From: Bacteroidia bacterium
GTDB taxonomy: Bacteria; Bacteroidota; Bacteroidia; Chitinophagales; UBA2359
DNA length: 64,000 nt
Assembly (NCBI GenBank): GCA_030427245.1
Contig: JAUHXA010000018.1
Location: forward strand, 1-64,000
Direction: 5' to 3'
Position 1 is the stretch's first letter; every line of letters begins with the position of its first letter. Positions 45,320 through 53,608 of the stretch are shown here, in pieces. The position numbers and the translations under genes are program-made. A model generated the notes under the pieces. The model did not search any database, was not told the origin of the DNA, and was given only the letters and a program-made list of their open reading frames with translations.

Positions 45320-47740
45320 ATGAACAGATTTGCGTTATTGTTATTAATAGGCTTCCTTTTTGCTTTGCCTTTCGGAGAAACGTATGCCCAAAAAAACATG
45401 TTTTTGTTTAGCCAATTGTCTTATGACCAAGGAGTCAACGATATTTGGGGCTATGTAGATTCACGAACCGAGGTCGAGTATGCTATTGTTGGTTTGGATA
45501 GGGCTATATCTATTGTCAGTTTGGCCAACCCTGCCAGCCCAAAAGAAGTTGCTCGTGTACCCGATGCCACTTCCTTATGGCACGACATGAAGGTCTGGGG
45601 AGATTTTATCTATGTCACCAATGAAGGTGCTCAAGGTATGTTGATTATTGACGTTAGCAATTTGCCAGAAGTGACTTATTCACGCTGGAATGGTTCTGAA
45701 GATGTCAATTATCCCATCAATATGAACACAGCTCACAATATATACATTGACGAAAATGGATTTGGGTATATTTTTGGAGCAGATGTAGGTGTAGGTGGAG
45801 CGATTATTTTGGACTTGAATCAAGATCCTTTGAACCCTCCTATTGTTGGCATTTACGATACACGCTATATACACGATGGCTATGTTCGAGACAACATCCT
45901 TTGGTCTGCCGAAATCAACGACGGAATATTGTCAGTGGTAGATGTATCCGACAAAGCGAATCCACAAGTTTTGGCTACAACTTCTACTCCCAGTGATTTT
46001 ACCCACAACTGTTGGTTGTCTGATGATGGCAATACGATTTACACAACTGATGAACGAGCCAATGCATTTATTGCAGCCTATGATGTCTCCGATTTGAGCG
46101 ACATTCGAGAGTTGGATAGAGTACAGTCTAGCCCCGGTCAAAACGTTATTCCACACAATACTTTCGTAATAGGTGATTTTTTGGTAACTTCTTATTACCG
46201 TGACGGTGTGACCGTACACGATGCAACCAATCCTGAATTCTTGGTAGAAGTTGGAAATTACGATACTTCGCCCAACTTTGAAGGTGATGGCTTCAATGGT
46301 TGTTGGGGTGTATATCCTTATTTGCCTTCGGGCTTGGTGATTGCTTCGGATATGGAAGAAGGACTATTTGTAATCCAACCTTCTTATATTCGTGCCTGTT
46401 ATATACAAGGTTCGGTAACAGATATGGCCACTGGAGCAAATATTGCAGGGGCGAAGGTGACGATTGAAGAAGTAGATAAAACTTTTGAAACCGACTTTTC
46501 AGGAACTTATACAAATGGGATTCCCGATGCAGGTTTCTACACTGTTACGTTTTCTAAAATCGGCTACAAATCCGTCACCTATGAAAATATTTTTCTTCAA
46601 AATGGTGAAACCCTCAATCTTTCAGCCAATTTGGAGGCTGCAAAAAGATTCAATCTATCGGGTACAGTGGTTGAATCAGAAACTTCAAAAATCATATCAA
46701 ACGCAAATATAGTTTTCAATCTAGAGGATTATTCCGTAGAAACAACGACTGATGCCTCCGGTGCATTTATGTTGCCCGATTTCTTAGAGGGTTCTTATGA
46801 GGTCATTGTCGGTAAATGGGGCTACAAAGTATTGACTTCAAATATAGACCTAAATGAGACAAGTGTAAATACTGTCTATGAATTAACAAAGGGATATCAA
46901 GATGATTTTACAGCTGATTTTGGTTGGACAGTAGAGAGCACAGCCTCCGCTGGTATTTGGGTAAGAGACATTCCCTTTGGAACCACTTCTGGAGGCTCAT
47001 TCATGAACCCAAATGTAGATGTGGCTTCAGATGCTGGAAACAGTTGCTATGTGACTGGTAATTCGGCAAGTAGCAATGTTGGAGCAGATGATGTAGATGG
47101 TGGATACACGCGCTTGATTTCTCCGATTTTTGACCTTAGCAGCTACGAAGATCCCGAAATCAGTTACTATCGTTGGTTCGCTAATGCTGGTGGACAAGGA
47201 GCTCCAAACGATGAATTGATTGTTACTTTGAGCAATGGAACAAAGGCACAAACAGTGGTCGAAATAGTCAATGCTTTTGATCCCAATGTCTCACAATGGC
47301 ATCAAACAAAAATTAGGGTAAGCGATTATATGACTCCTACTGACAACATGCAAATTACTTTTGAGACCGCAGATGAAGATGGGATTCAAAATGGAGGAAA
47401 CTTAGTTGAAGCGGGAGTAGATGCGTTTGACATTATTGACTTGGCAACAGTAGCAATTGAAGAAAAAATTGGCGAAAATACCTTGTCTGTCTTGGCATAT
47501 CCCAATCCTTCAAAAGATGGCTTCAATATGGAATTGAGCGGTGTAAGTTTAGAAGTACTTCAACAACAAAATGCCCAATTGAGAGTTTTTAGTATCAACG
47601 GTCGTGAAGTTTTCAACGAAACAATTGACACTTCAAAACTCTATATTCCGAGAAATAATTTGAAAGCAGGAATATACCTGTACGTCATTGAAGTGAATGG
47701 CGATTGGACTTCAAGAGGTGAATTATTGGTGCAAGATTAA
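45320..47740 (+). CDS. Choice-of-anchor B family protein with T9SS sorting domain
   Basis: ATG 45320 gives a clear signal peptide (MNRFALLLLIGFLFALPFG). The frame opens at 45275, which would add 15 residues. LVIVD/choice-of-anchor B repeats fill residues ~30-360 (NDIWGYVDSRTEVEYAIVGL, then DMKVWGDFIYVTNEG). Two carboxypeptidase-regulatory-like domains follow (YIQGSVTDMATGANIAGAKV, then FNLSGTVVESETSK), then a jelly-roll-like region, and finally a T9SS type A sorting domain (VLAYPNPSKDGFNMEL ... GELLVQD). It should be a T9SS-exported surface protein. Confidence 0.9.
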   Translation: MNRFALLLLIGFLFALPFGETYAQKNMFLFSQLSYDQGVNDIWGYVDSRTEVEYAIVGLDRAISIVSLANPASPKEVARVPDATSLWHDMKVWGDFIYVTNEGAQGMLIIDVSNLPEVTYSRWNGSEDVNYPINMNTAHNIYIDENGFGYIFGADVGVGGAIILDLNQDPLNPPIVGIYDTRYIHDGYVRDNILWSAEINDGILSVVDVSDKANPQVLATTSTPSDFTHNCWLSDDGNTIYTTDERANAFIAAYDVSDLSDIRELDRVQSSPGQNVIPHNTFVIGDFLVTSYYRDGVTVHDATNPEFLVEVGNYDTSPNFEGDGFNGCWGVYPYLPSGLVIASDMEEGLFVIQPSYIRACYIQGSVTDMATGANIAGAKVTIEEVDKTFETDFSGTYTNGIPDAGFYTVTFSKIGYKSVTYENIFLQNGETLNLSANLEAAKRFNLSGTVVESETSKIISNANIVFNLEDYSVETTTDASGAFMLPDFLEGSYEVIVGKWGYKVLTSNIDLNETSVNTVYELTKGYQDDFTADFGWTVESTASAGIWVRDIPFGTTSGGSFMNPNVDVASDAGNSCYVTGNSASSNVGADDVDGGYTRLISPIFDLSSYEDPEISYYRWFANAGGQGAPNDELIVTLSNGTKAQTVVEIVNAFDPNVSQWHQTKIRVSDYMTPTDNMQITFETADEDGIQNGGNLVEAGVDAFDIIDLATVAIEEKIGENTLSVLAYPNPSKDGFNMELSGVSLEVLQQQNAQLRVFSINGREVFNETIDTSKLYIPRNNLKAGIYLYVIEVNGDWTSRGELLVQD

Positions 47741-47835
47741 GAGCTGCCCAAATAAATGATTCAGGCACAAACATTCTATTAAACTGTACGTACCTTTATA
47801 TAGTCTAATCGGCGACATCATTTAATTAAGCCTCA

Positions 47836-47875
47836 TTTACGAGAACAGGGATGGTATATTCCTTGTTCTCGTAAA
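47836..47875 (+). other. Hairpin in the gap after the choice-of-anchor B gene
   Basis: TTTACGAGAACA (47836-47847) pairs with TGTTCTCGTAAA (47864-47875) over 12 bp. There is no clear T run after it, so it may be a weak terminator or an mRNA-stabilising hairpin, 37 bp before the next gene. Confidence 0.6.
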
Positions 47876-47911
47876 AACTTATATGTAGCAAGCCTAAATC
47901 TATTTATTCTA

Positions 47912-48763
47912 ATGAAGTTAAAATTTACCTACCTTATTTTTTTTATTGTATTTGTATCTGTAAGTACTCCTTCGCTTTGTCAACCTGTTGTTGCAGAAAG
48001 TGATGGCGAAACCCAACAAGAACTTCGTTATAGTTTTGTTTCTGAGAATCGCTTCAAAACCATTCACGAGTTAGACGACCAGCACTTTTTTCCTGCAAAA
48101 TACCAATTGGGACAAAAAGAAATTGTTCCTATTGAAGCGGGTGAAATGATGGTTTCTATTCTTACAGGAATGGTCGTCATTAGAGGTATAGAAAATTTGG
48201 GAACTTTTCACATTACCCAAAAAGAAAAGGATAGGGTAGGATATGTATATGAACTTATGAGCAAGGAGGGTAAAACTGCTCGCTTCAAAGTAGTCATAGA
48301 CCAAGAAAACTACATCAATCTTCTCTACTTTTACTCTAAAACTTTGGGTGAACACACTTTTTTCCTTGCCGAAAAAGAAGACCAAACCTTGGCTGCCGAA
48401 AAAAAGTTCTTTACTCCTAAATCAAAAATATTTGTTCGCTCTTATGGCAATTTAGTCGACAAAGAGGTAAAGCCCTATACCATTGTCAAAGACCTTACTA
48501 TCGCTAATAATCAAGAAAGAGTGATGATGGAAAGTCCTCTGTCTATAGATTTCAAAGAATATACTTGCAGTACTCCACAAGGTACTTTTAACATCAAAGA
48601 AGCCAAAACCTATGAATACCGAACAGGCGAGTTTCCTTCGGTTCGTTCTCGCATCGAACTGTTTGTGAAAGAAAAACCTAAGCGGATTTATATTTATCTT
48701 AGCTTCAAGCAAGAAATCGAATGTATCGAAATTGGAGATACTCGCTATTTTTTGATGCCTTGA
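47912..48763 (+). CDS. Exported protein of unknown function
   Basis: The 283-residue protein has a signal peptide (core YLIFFIVFVSVSTPSLCQ) and a beta-rich mature part (GEMMVSILTGMVVIRGIENL, then YINLLYFYSKTLGEHTFF). I do not recognise the family. The 3' end overlaps the convergent DUF4296 gene by 19 bp. Confidence 0.65.
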   Translation: MKLKFTYLIFFIVFVSVSTPSLCQPVVAESDGETQQELRYSFVSENRFKTIHELDDQHFFPAKYQLGQKEIVPIEAGEMMVSILTGMVVIRGIENLGTFHITQKEKDRVGYVYELMSKEGKTARFKVVIDQENYINLLYFYSKTLGEHTFFLAEKEDQTLAAEKKFFTPKSKIFVRSYGNLVDKEVKPYTIVKDLTIANNQERVMMESPLSIDFKEYTCSTPQGTFNIKEAKTYEYRTGEFPSVRSRIELFVKEKPKRIYIYLSFKQEIECIEIGDTRYFLMP

Positions 48764-49131
48764 CGATACTTCTCATCTGTTCTGAGATTGGTTTCCATTT
48801 TAGAAAGCATGTTCAACATGTCTTCATACATCTTTTGCAAACTGTCTGGAACATGTGTGTAGTACTCAAAGGACTTTTTGAATTCTTCAAAATTCGTTTC
48901 GTGCAGGGCAAAAACTTGTTGATAGTATTCTTCAATAGGTACTTTGTGGACAGTAGTGTCTGCTTTTACCGATTGAATATAGGCTTCTGCCAACTGAATA
49001 TCGAGTAGCACTTTTTTCATTGTTTCAGGCTGAATTATATTTTCAGGTATTTGATAAGTAGCAGTCGCTTCCTCATTCTTGCAACCCACCACTATCGTAA
49101 TTAATAAGATTACACTGATAAAAATTTTCAT
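48745..49131 (-). CDS. DUF4296 domain-containing lipoprotein
   Basis: The 128-residue protein starts at ATG 49131 (lipoprotein signal MKIFISVILLITIVVGCKN). In-frame ATGs at 49149 and upstream are less likely. The DUF4296 pattern is clear: PENIIQPETMKKVLLDIQLA, AEAYIQSVKADTTVHK and YYTHVPDSLQKMYEDML. The family is short, lipid-anchored and specific to Bacteroidota, with no known biochemical role. Confidence 0.88.
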   Translation of the reverse strand: MKIFISVILLITIVVGCKNEEATATYQIPENIIQPETMKKVLLDIQLAEAYIQSVKADTTVHKVPIEEYYQQVFALHETNFEEFKKSFEYYTHVPDSLQKMYEDMLNMLSKMETNLRTDEKYRQGIKK

Positions 49132-49223
49132 TGAAATAGAGTCTTTCATAAGCTCATTTTTTGTGTTTGCATAGCATTCGCTATTATTATACGGCAAATT
49201 AACAAATTTATCTTTGAACACTT

Positions 49224-49231
49224 TATCTTTG
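49224..49231 (+). promoter_or_regulatory. Possible -7 box (TATCTTTG)
   Basis: Two TATCTTTG octamers lie at 49209-49216 and 49224-49231. The second is 71 bp before the ATG of the secreted protein gene at 49303. Confidence 0.35.
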
Positions 49232-49302
49232 TAGTATTCATCAAGAAATATAATTATTTTTCTATTTATATTGTTTCTTAATTAAATAATAAACTGAGAG
49301 TT

Positions 49303-49854
49303 ATGTTTAAAAAAATCTTATTGGGTTTATTCTTATGTATGTTTGCTGCAACGGGTGTTTTTGCACAAGCTCAAACCCAAGTACAAAGTATTGATAAATA
49401 CAATGGTATGATTGATAAGGGAATTTCCGATAACGAATTGCAGTCACATACGCTGCGATTGAATGCGGGAGGGCAACCTTGGACTGGCATTTTGAACTAC
49501 ACCGAAAACCTTTATTTCTACTTCGAAGCGAAAGCGGGAATCGTTGCCTTAAAGAAAATTTCTGTAAGTACAAAAGTAGCAGATCGAATGGGCTGGAAAG
49601 ATTTTTTGTTTGATGACACTGGTAATTTGGTCAAACATTTCAGCATTTCGGATGCAACAAAAGCAAGTTCTCCAAGCTCACAGTATTACTTTTTGAGTAG
49701 CAAACTGGTCACTATTATTGATAGTGCAGGCACACGAAATCCCAATAATTTTGCGACTGAAGATATTCAAAAAGCAGTAGAGGTGCTTAATGAAGCCAAA
49801 GATTACAAAAAAGTATTTGACAGCATTGCCGCCATACAATTGGGCAATAAATAA
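49303..49854 (+). CDS. Small exported protein of unknown function
   Basis: The 183-residue protein has a signal peptide (LLGLFLCMFAATGVFAQ) and a mature domain with DKYNGMIDKGISDNELQSHT and LYFYFEAKAGIVALKKISV. No motif or family is recognised. A strong terminator 90 bp downstream shows that it ends a transcript. Confidence 0.65.
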   Translation: MFKKILLGLFLCMFAATGVFAQAQTQVQSIDKYNGMIDKGISDNELQSHTLRLNAGGQPWTGILNYTENLYFYFEAKAGIVALKKISVSTKVADRMGWKDFLFDDTGNLVKHFSISDATKASSPSSQYYFLSSKLVTIIDSAGTRNPNNFATEDIQKAVEVLNEAKDYKKVFDSIAAIQLGNK

Positions 49855-49944
49855 TTAATGCTTTGGATCAGAGAAGCGAGAGCAGAATGAACCGATTTTA
49901 GGAAACCTTGCATCTTTACTCTCTATTTTAATATGAAGACGATA

Positions 49945-49984
49945 GATTTCAGAAATTTTCGCAATTTCTGAAATCTTTTTTTTT
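49945..49984 (+). terminator. Strong rho-independent terminator
   Basis: A perfect 13-bp stem (49945-49957 with 49963-49975, 5-nt loop TTCGC) is followed by nine T residues. It ends the transcript of the 49303 gene. Confidence 0.92.
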
Positions 49985-50057
49985 ATGTAGTCTTGCTTCA
50001 ATCTTCATTGAGCCTCCGCACTACTTCAAACTCCTCTTGGGCAAATCAAAAAAGGAA

Positions 50058-50675
50058 TTAACCTAAAATCCCCACCAATTTCTCCCAAAACTCGAAAGCA
50101 GTTTGATATCGAAAAGCAAAAATAAACAGCACGCCAAAGAGTGCCCCATAAAAATGGGCATCGTGAGCAACATTGTCTCGCCCCTGTTTATCCGCCCAAT
50201 AAGAATAAGCCAAGTATCCAATTCCTAAGACAATGGCAGGCATAGGGATGGGAATGGGGAAAATAATCAAGGTCATCCAAGGATTGAAAATAATGGCAAC
50301 AAACAAAACGGCTGACACAGCGCCTGAAGCACCTAAGGCTCGATATACAGGATTGTCTTTATGGTTCATAAAAGAAATAGAACTTGCGGCCACCATTCCC
50401 CCAAAATACAGAAGAAGATACAAGGTCACACCCATACTTCCAAAAAGTTCACTAAAATACCTTTCTACCATATCACCAAAAAGATACAATGCCCACATAT
50501 TGAAGAGCAAGTGCATCCAATCTGCATGAACAAATCCAGAACTTATGAAGCGATAGTAGTTGTTATTATGTGCCATATCATAAGGATATAGCAGCAATTT
50601 TTGCTTCAAAAGTGGATCATTGAAGGCTAAATAAGAAACAATACCTGTAATGACAATAATAAAAAGGGTCAGCAT
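50058..50675 (-). CDS. Rhomboid family intramembrane serine protease
   Basis: The 205-residue protein (ATG 50675; 50702 is also open) has six membrane helices and the rhomboid motifs: HADWMHLLFNMWALY in the second helix, the nucleophile in ALGASGAVSAVL, and the catalytic His in NVAHDAHFYGALFG. It cleaves membrane-spanning substrates in the inner membrane. Length fits the short bacterial form without extra domains. It is divergent from the DUF885 gene. Confidence 0.93.
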   Translation of the reverse strand: MLTLFIIVITGIVSYLAFNDPLLKQKLLLYPYDMAHNNNYYRFISSGFVHADWMHLLFNMWALYLFGDMVERYFSELFGSMGVTLYLLLYFGGMVAASSISFMNHKDNPVYRALGASGAVSAVLFVAIIFNPWMTLIIFPIPIPMPAIVLGIGYLAYSYWADKQGRDNVAHDAHFYGALFGVLFIFAFRYQTAFEFWEKLVGILG

Positions 50676-50742
50676 AAAATTTGTTTTTACTGCAAATAAC
50701 ACGAATTTCGCAAAATATTTCTATTTAAAAATTCTTTTGCAA

Positions 50743-52617
50743 ATGAATAAGTTCCCAATACTGTGTTTTTTATTTGTTTTATTGTTTGCACTTCCTCTAA
50801 ATGGATTGGATGCTCAAACTGTAATTTTTGATAGGTCTAAAAAAGGAAATGGAAAAATCAATAATAATAGACTTGGTATCAACGGAGCATATCATGCCAA
50901 CCAAAATGGCAGGGGAGCTCGAAGTTTTTCGTCTTTTGAACAATACAAAAAATATTTTTTCAAAACCTATTGGGATTTGAATCCAGAATATGCTTCTTAT
51001 CTGGGATTGTCCAAATACGACATCCATTTAACCATTCCAAGTGAAGCCCAAAGGTCAGAAAGTATCGAAACTTATGGAACCCTTTTGAATGAACTTCAAG
51101 GATTTGAATTTAGTGAACTATCTAATGAAGATAAGACGGACTATTCTCTGATTAAGAATCAACTGGAGTCTTCAATATGGTATGATAAAGTTTTTCGCAG
51201 CTATGAATGGAATCCTTCTGTTTACAATATTGGTGGCAGTTTTGACCGATTGGTTAGCGACAAGGATATGCCTATTCCTGAAAAAATATATACGCTCTAT
51301 CTCAAGATGCAACATGTACCCGCGTATTACAAAAATGCCATGCAAAACATCAAAAATCCCACTTTGGAGCATACGCAGTTGGCAGCTTTTCGAATAAGTG
51401 GCACTTTGGATGTGTTCGACAAAAAAATGAGGGATTTGATCACAAGTGCAAAAAAAGAAGACTGGGGAAGAGTCTCACTTGTTGACTTTGAAAATCGTTT
51501 GTCAGAAGCAATTGCAGCTATCCAAACATTTGATATGTACTTAAATAAAAAACTATTGCCTCAATTAGAAAAAACCGAAAAGGCTCGTAGTTTTAGAATT
51601 GGGGAAGAACTGTTTAACAAAAAATTTCAATACGATATTCAATCAGGCTATACTGCAAAGGAATTGTACGACATTGCAGTGACTGAAAAAGGGGCGATTC
51701 ACCAAAAAATGTTTGACATTGCAGATAGATTGTGGTCAAAATACTTTCCAACTACCAAAGCTCCCAATGACAAGTTAATGAAAGTGAGTCTTTTGATTGA
51801 CGAAATTTCAACAAACCATGTGAAGCGAGAGGACTTTATGGAGGCCATCGAAAAACAACTGCCTGAGTTGGTTGCTTTTGTAAACGAAAAAGATTTACTC
51901 TATCTTGACCCCGAAAAACCTTTAGAGGTACGTGCTACGCCTGAATACATGCGAGGCACAGCAGGAGCTTCCATTTCTGCTCCAGGCCCCTTTGACAAAG
52001 ATGCACCTACCTACTACAATGTGACTCCTCTTGACCACTATGATGATGAACAAGCCGAAAGTTACTTGAGAGAATACAATCACTATATGCTTCAAATCTT
52101 GAACATACACGAAGCTATTCCAGGGCATTATGCTCAGTTGGTATATGCCAATCAGTCGCCGAGTTTGGTGAAAAGCATTTTTGGAAATGGCGCAATGATT
52201 GAAGGTTGGGCGTGTTATACAGAACGAATGATGCTGGAGGAAGGGTATGGCAACCATGCACCTGAAATGTGGCTGATGTACTACAAATGGAATTTGCGGA
52301 TTGCCTGCAATACCATTTTGGATTATTCAGTGCATGTTTTGGACATGAGCAAAGAGGAAGCTTTGGAGCTATTGATGAATGAGGCATTTCAAGAATTGAC
52401 TGAGGCAGAAGCAAAATGGAGAAGAGCCCAATTGAGTCAGGTACAGCTTTGCAGCTATTTTGCAGGTTTGACCGAGATTTACAATTTTCGGGAAGAAAGA
52501 AAAGCAGAGTTAGGTGCAGGGTTCAATTTGAAAGAATTCCATGAGACTTTTTTGAGTTTTGGGAGTGCGCCTGTGAAGGAGATCAAGTTGCTTATGACAA
52601 ATAGTGGTAAGCAGTAA
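50743..52617 (+). CDS. DUF885 domain-containing exported protein (putative metallopeptidase)
   Basis: ATG 50743 gives a signal peptide (FPILCFLFVLLFALPLNG). The frame opens at 50650 inside the divergent rhomboid start. The 624-residue mature protein has the DUF885 layout: WDLNPEYASYLGLSKYD near the start, DYSLIKNQLESSIW, and the zinc-site motif NIHEAIPGHYAQL with a downstream Glu in MIEGWACYTERMMLEEG. DUF885 proteins are thought to be periplasmic peptidases. Three co-oriented genes may share the transcript. Confidence 0.9.
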   Translation: MNKFPILCFLFVLLFALPLNGLDAQTVIFDRSKKGNGKINNNRLGINGAYHANQNGRGARSFSSFEQYKKYFFKTYWDLNPEYASYLGLSKYDIHLTIPSEAQRSESIETYGTLLNELQGFEFSELSNEDKTDYSLIKNQLESSIWYDKVFRSYEWNPSVYNIGGSFDRLVSDKDMPIPEKIYTLYLKMQHVPAYYKNAMQNIKNPTLEHTQLAAFRISGTLDVFDKKMRDLITSAKKEDWGRVSLVDFENRLSEAIAAIQTFDMYLNKKLLPQLEKTEKARSFRIGEELFNKKFQYDIQSGYTAKELYDIAVTEKGAIHQKMFDIADRLWSKYFPTTKAPNDKLMKVSLLIDEISTNHVKREDFMEAIEKQLPELVAFVNEKDLLYLDPEKPLEVRATPEYMRGTAGASISAPGPFDKDAPTYYNVTPLDHYDDEQAESYLREYNHYMLQILNIHEAIPGHYAQLVYANQSPSLVKSIFGNGAMIEGWACYTERMMLEEGYGNHAPEMWLMYYKWNLRIACNTILDYSVHVLDMSKEEALELLMNEAFQELTEAEAKWRRAQLSQVQLCSYFAGLTEIYNFREERKAELGAGFNLKEFHETFLSFGSAPVKEIKLLMTNSGKQ

Positions 52618-52669
52618 AAGTAGAATATAGAGAGAAGACATATCAAGAACGTCTTAAAATAATGGAGAA

Positions 52670-52837
52670 GTGAAGCAACGAAAAAAACACCATTTTCCGA
52701 CTAAAGTATGTGTGGTTTGCGGGCGACCTTTCGATTGGCGCAAAAAATGGGCGAAAGATTGGGAAGAGGTAAAGTATTGCAGCAAAGGCTGTCGCTCCAA
52801 TAAAAATGACAAAAAACAACCGAATCAAAATCAATGA
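52670..52837 (+). CDS. DUF2256 zinc-ribbon-like small protein
   Basis: A GTG-started frame of 55 codons encodes KQRKKHHFPTKVCVVCGRPF and DWRKKWAKDWEEVKYCSKGC, followed by R and a short polar tail. The C-x2-C and C-x3-C pairs and the DWRKKWAKDWEEVKYCS core are those of DUF2256. The only nearby ATG (52662) stops after three codons, so GTG 52670 is the start. The stop overlaps the next ATG as ATGA (52834-52837), which suggests coupled translation. The function of the family is unknown; it probably binds zinc. Confidence 0.88.
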   Translation: MKQRKKHHFPTKVCVVCGRPFDWRKKWAKDWEEVKYCSKGCRSNKNDKKQPNQNQ

Positions 52838-53586
52838 ATAAACAGGACTTATTAAAACTATTGCTCTTCGTCTTATTAGCCCCAATGATAGCGGCTTGTT
52901 TGAAAAAAGGAAGCGACGATCCTCTTTTGAGTTTTCGGACACGAACCATGCGTTTGGCTGGAGATTGGTCATTAAAAAAATTCACCTTGGATGAAAGGAG
53001 TGTGGTTCAAACGACGATTAACTTCAACAATACGACTTGCGATACGGCTGGTATTGCAGGTACTAAGACACAGAACGAAACGGTGAACAATGAGTTTTCG
53101 GGGCAACAATTGAACAGCATTGTCAGCAATACAACGGCGGGTGTTGGAGAAACTTTTTTGTATGATATTGACTTTCAATACAATTTGGATATTGACAAGA
53201 AAGGAACCTATAAGTGTCAAGGGAGTTACAGCTATTTCGACAACAGCATTCAAGAACAAGTCAATGGCGGATTTAGTGTAAGGGACAATACTTGGTATTG
53301 GCGAAACGATAACCAATCTAAATCGGCCGTTACATTCGTCAATTTTCCCTTGATTGATGTGACGGCTATTCCGAATACGGGCGCACCTATCAGCTACAAT
53401 GACCGCACATTTAACCTACTTCGATTGGCAAATAATGAGTTGGTGATGGAATATGCATCTTTGATTCAAGATACGATTCAGCAAATCTCCAATCCTGTGG
53501 TCGACACTTCGTTGACGACTTGCATTCGCCGAACAACCACGATATCGAATGTGGAGGAGGATGCAGAGTGGGAGTTTGAGCAGTAG
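52834..53586 (+). CDS. Hypothetical lipoprotein
   Basis: The 250-residue protein has a lipoprotein signal (LLLFVLLAPMIAACLKK) and a beta-rich mature part beginning LLSFRTRTMRLAGDWSLKKF, a pattern seen in lipocalin-like Bacteroidota lipoproteins. Blocks FLYDIDFQYNLDIDKKGTYK and WYWRNDNQSKSAV follow. No ligand or role is known. Its start codon overlaps the DUF2256 stop. Confidence 0.7.
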   Translation: MNKQDLLKLLLFVLLAPMIAACLKKGSDDPLLSFRTRTMRLAGDWSLKKFTLDERSVVQTTINFNNTTCDTAGIAGTKTQNETVNNEFSGQQLNSIVSNTTAGVGETFLYDIDFQYNLDIDKKGTYKCQGSYSYFDNSIQEQVNGGFSVRDNTWYWRNDNQSKSAVTFVNFPLIDVTAIPNTGAPISYNDRTFNLLRLANNELVMEYASLIQDTIQQISNPVVDTSLTTCIRRTTTISNVEEDAEWEFEQ

Positions 53587-53608
53587 GTTATTGAAGGAGA
53601 ACGCTTCA

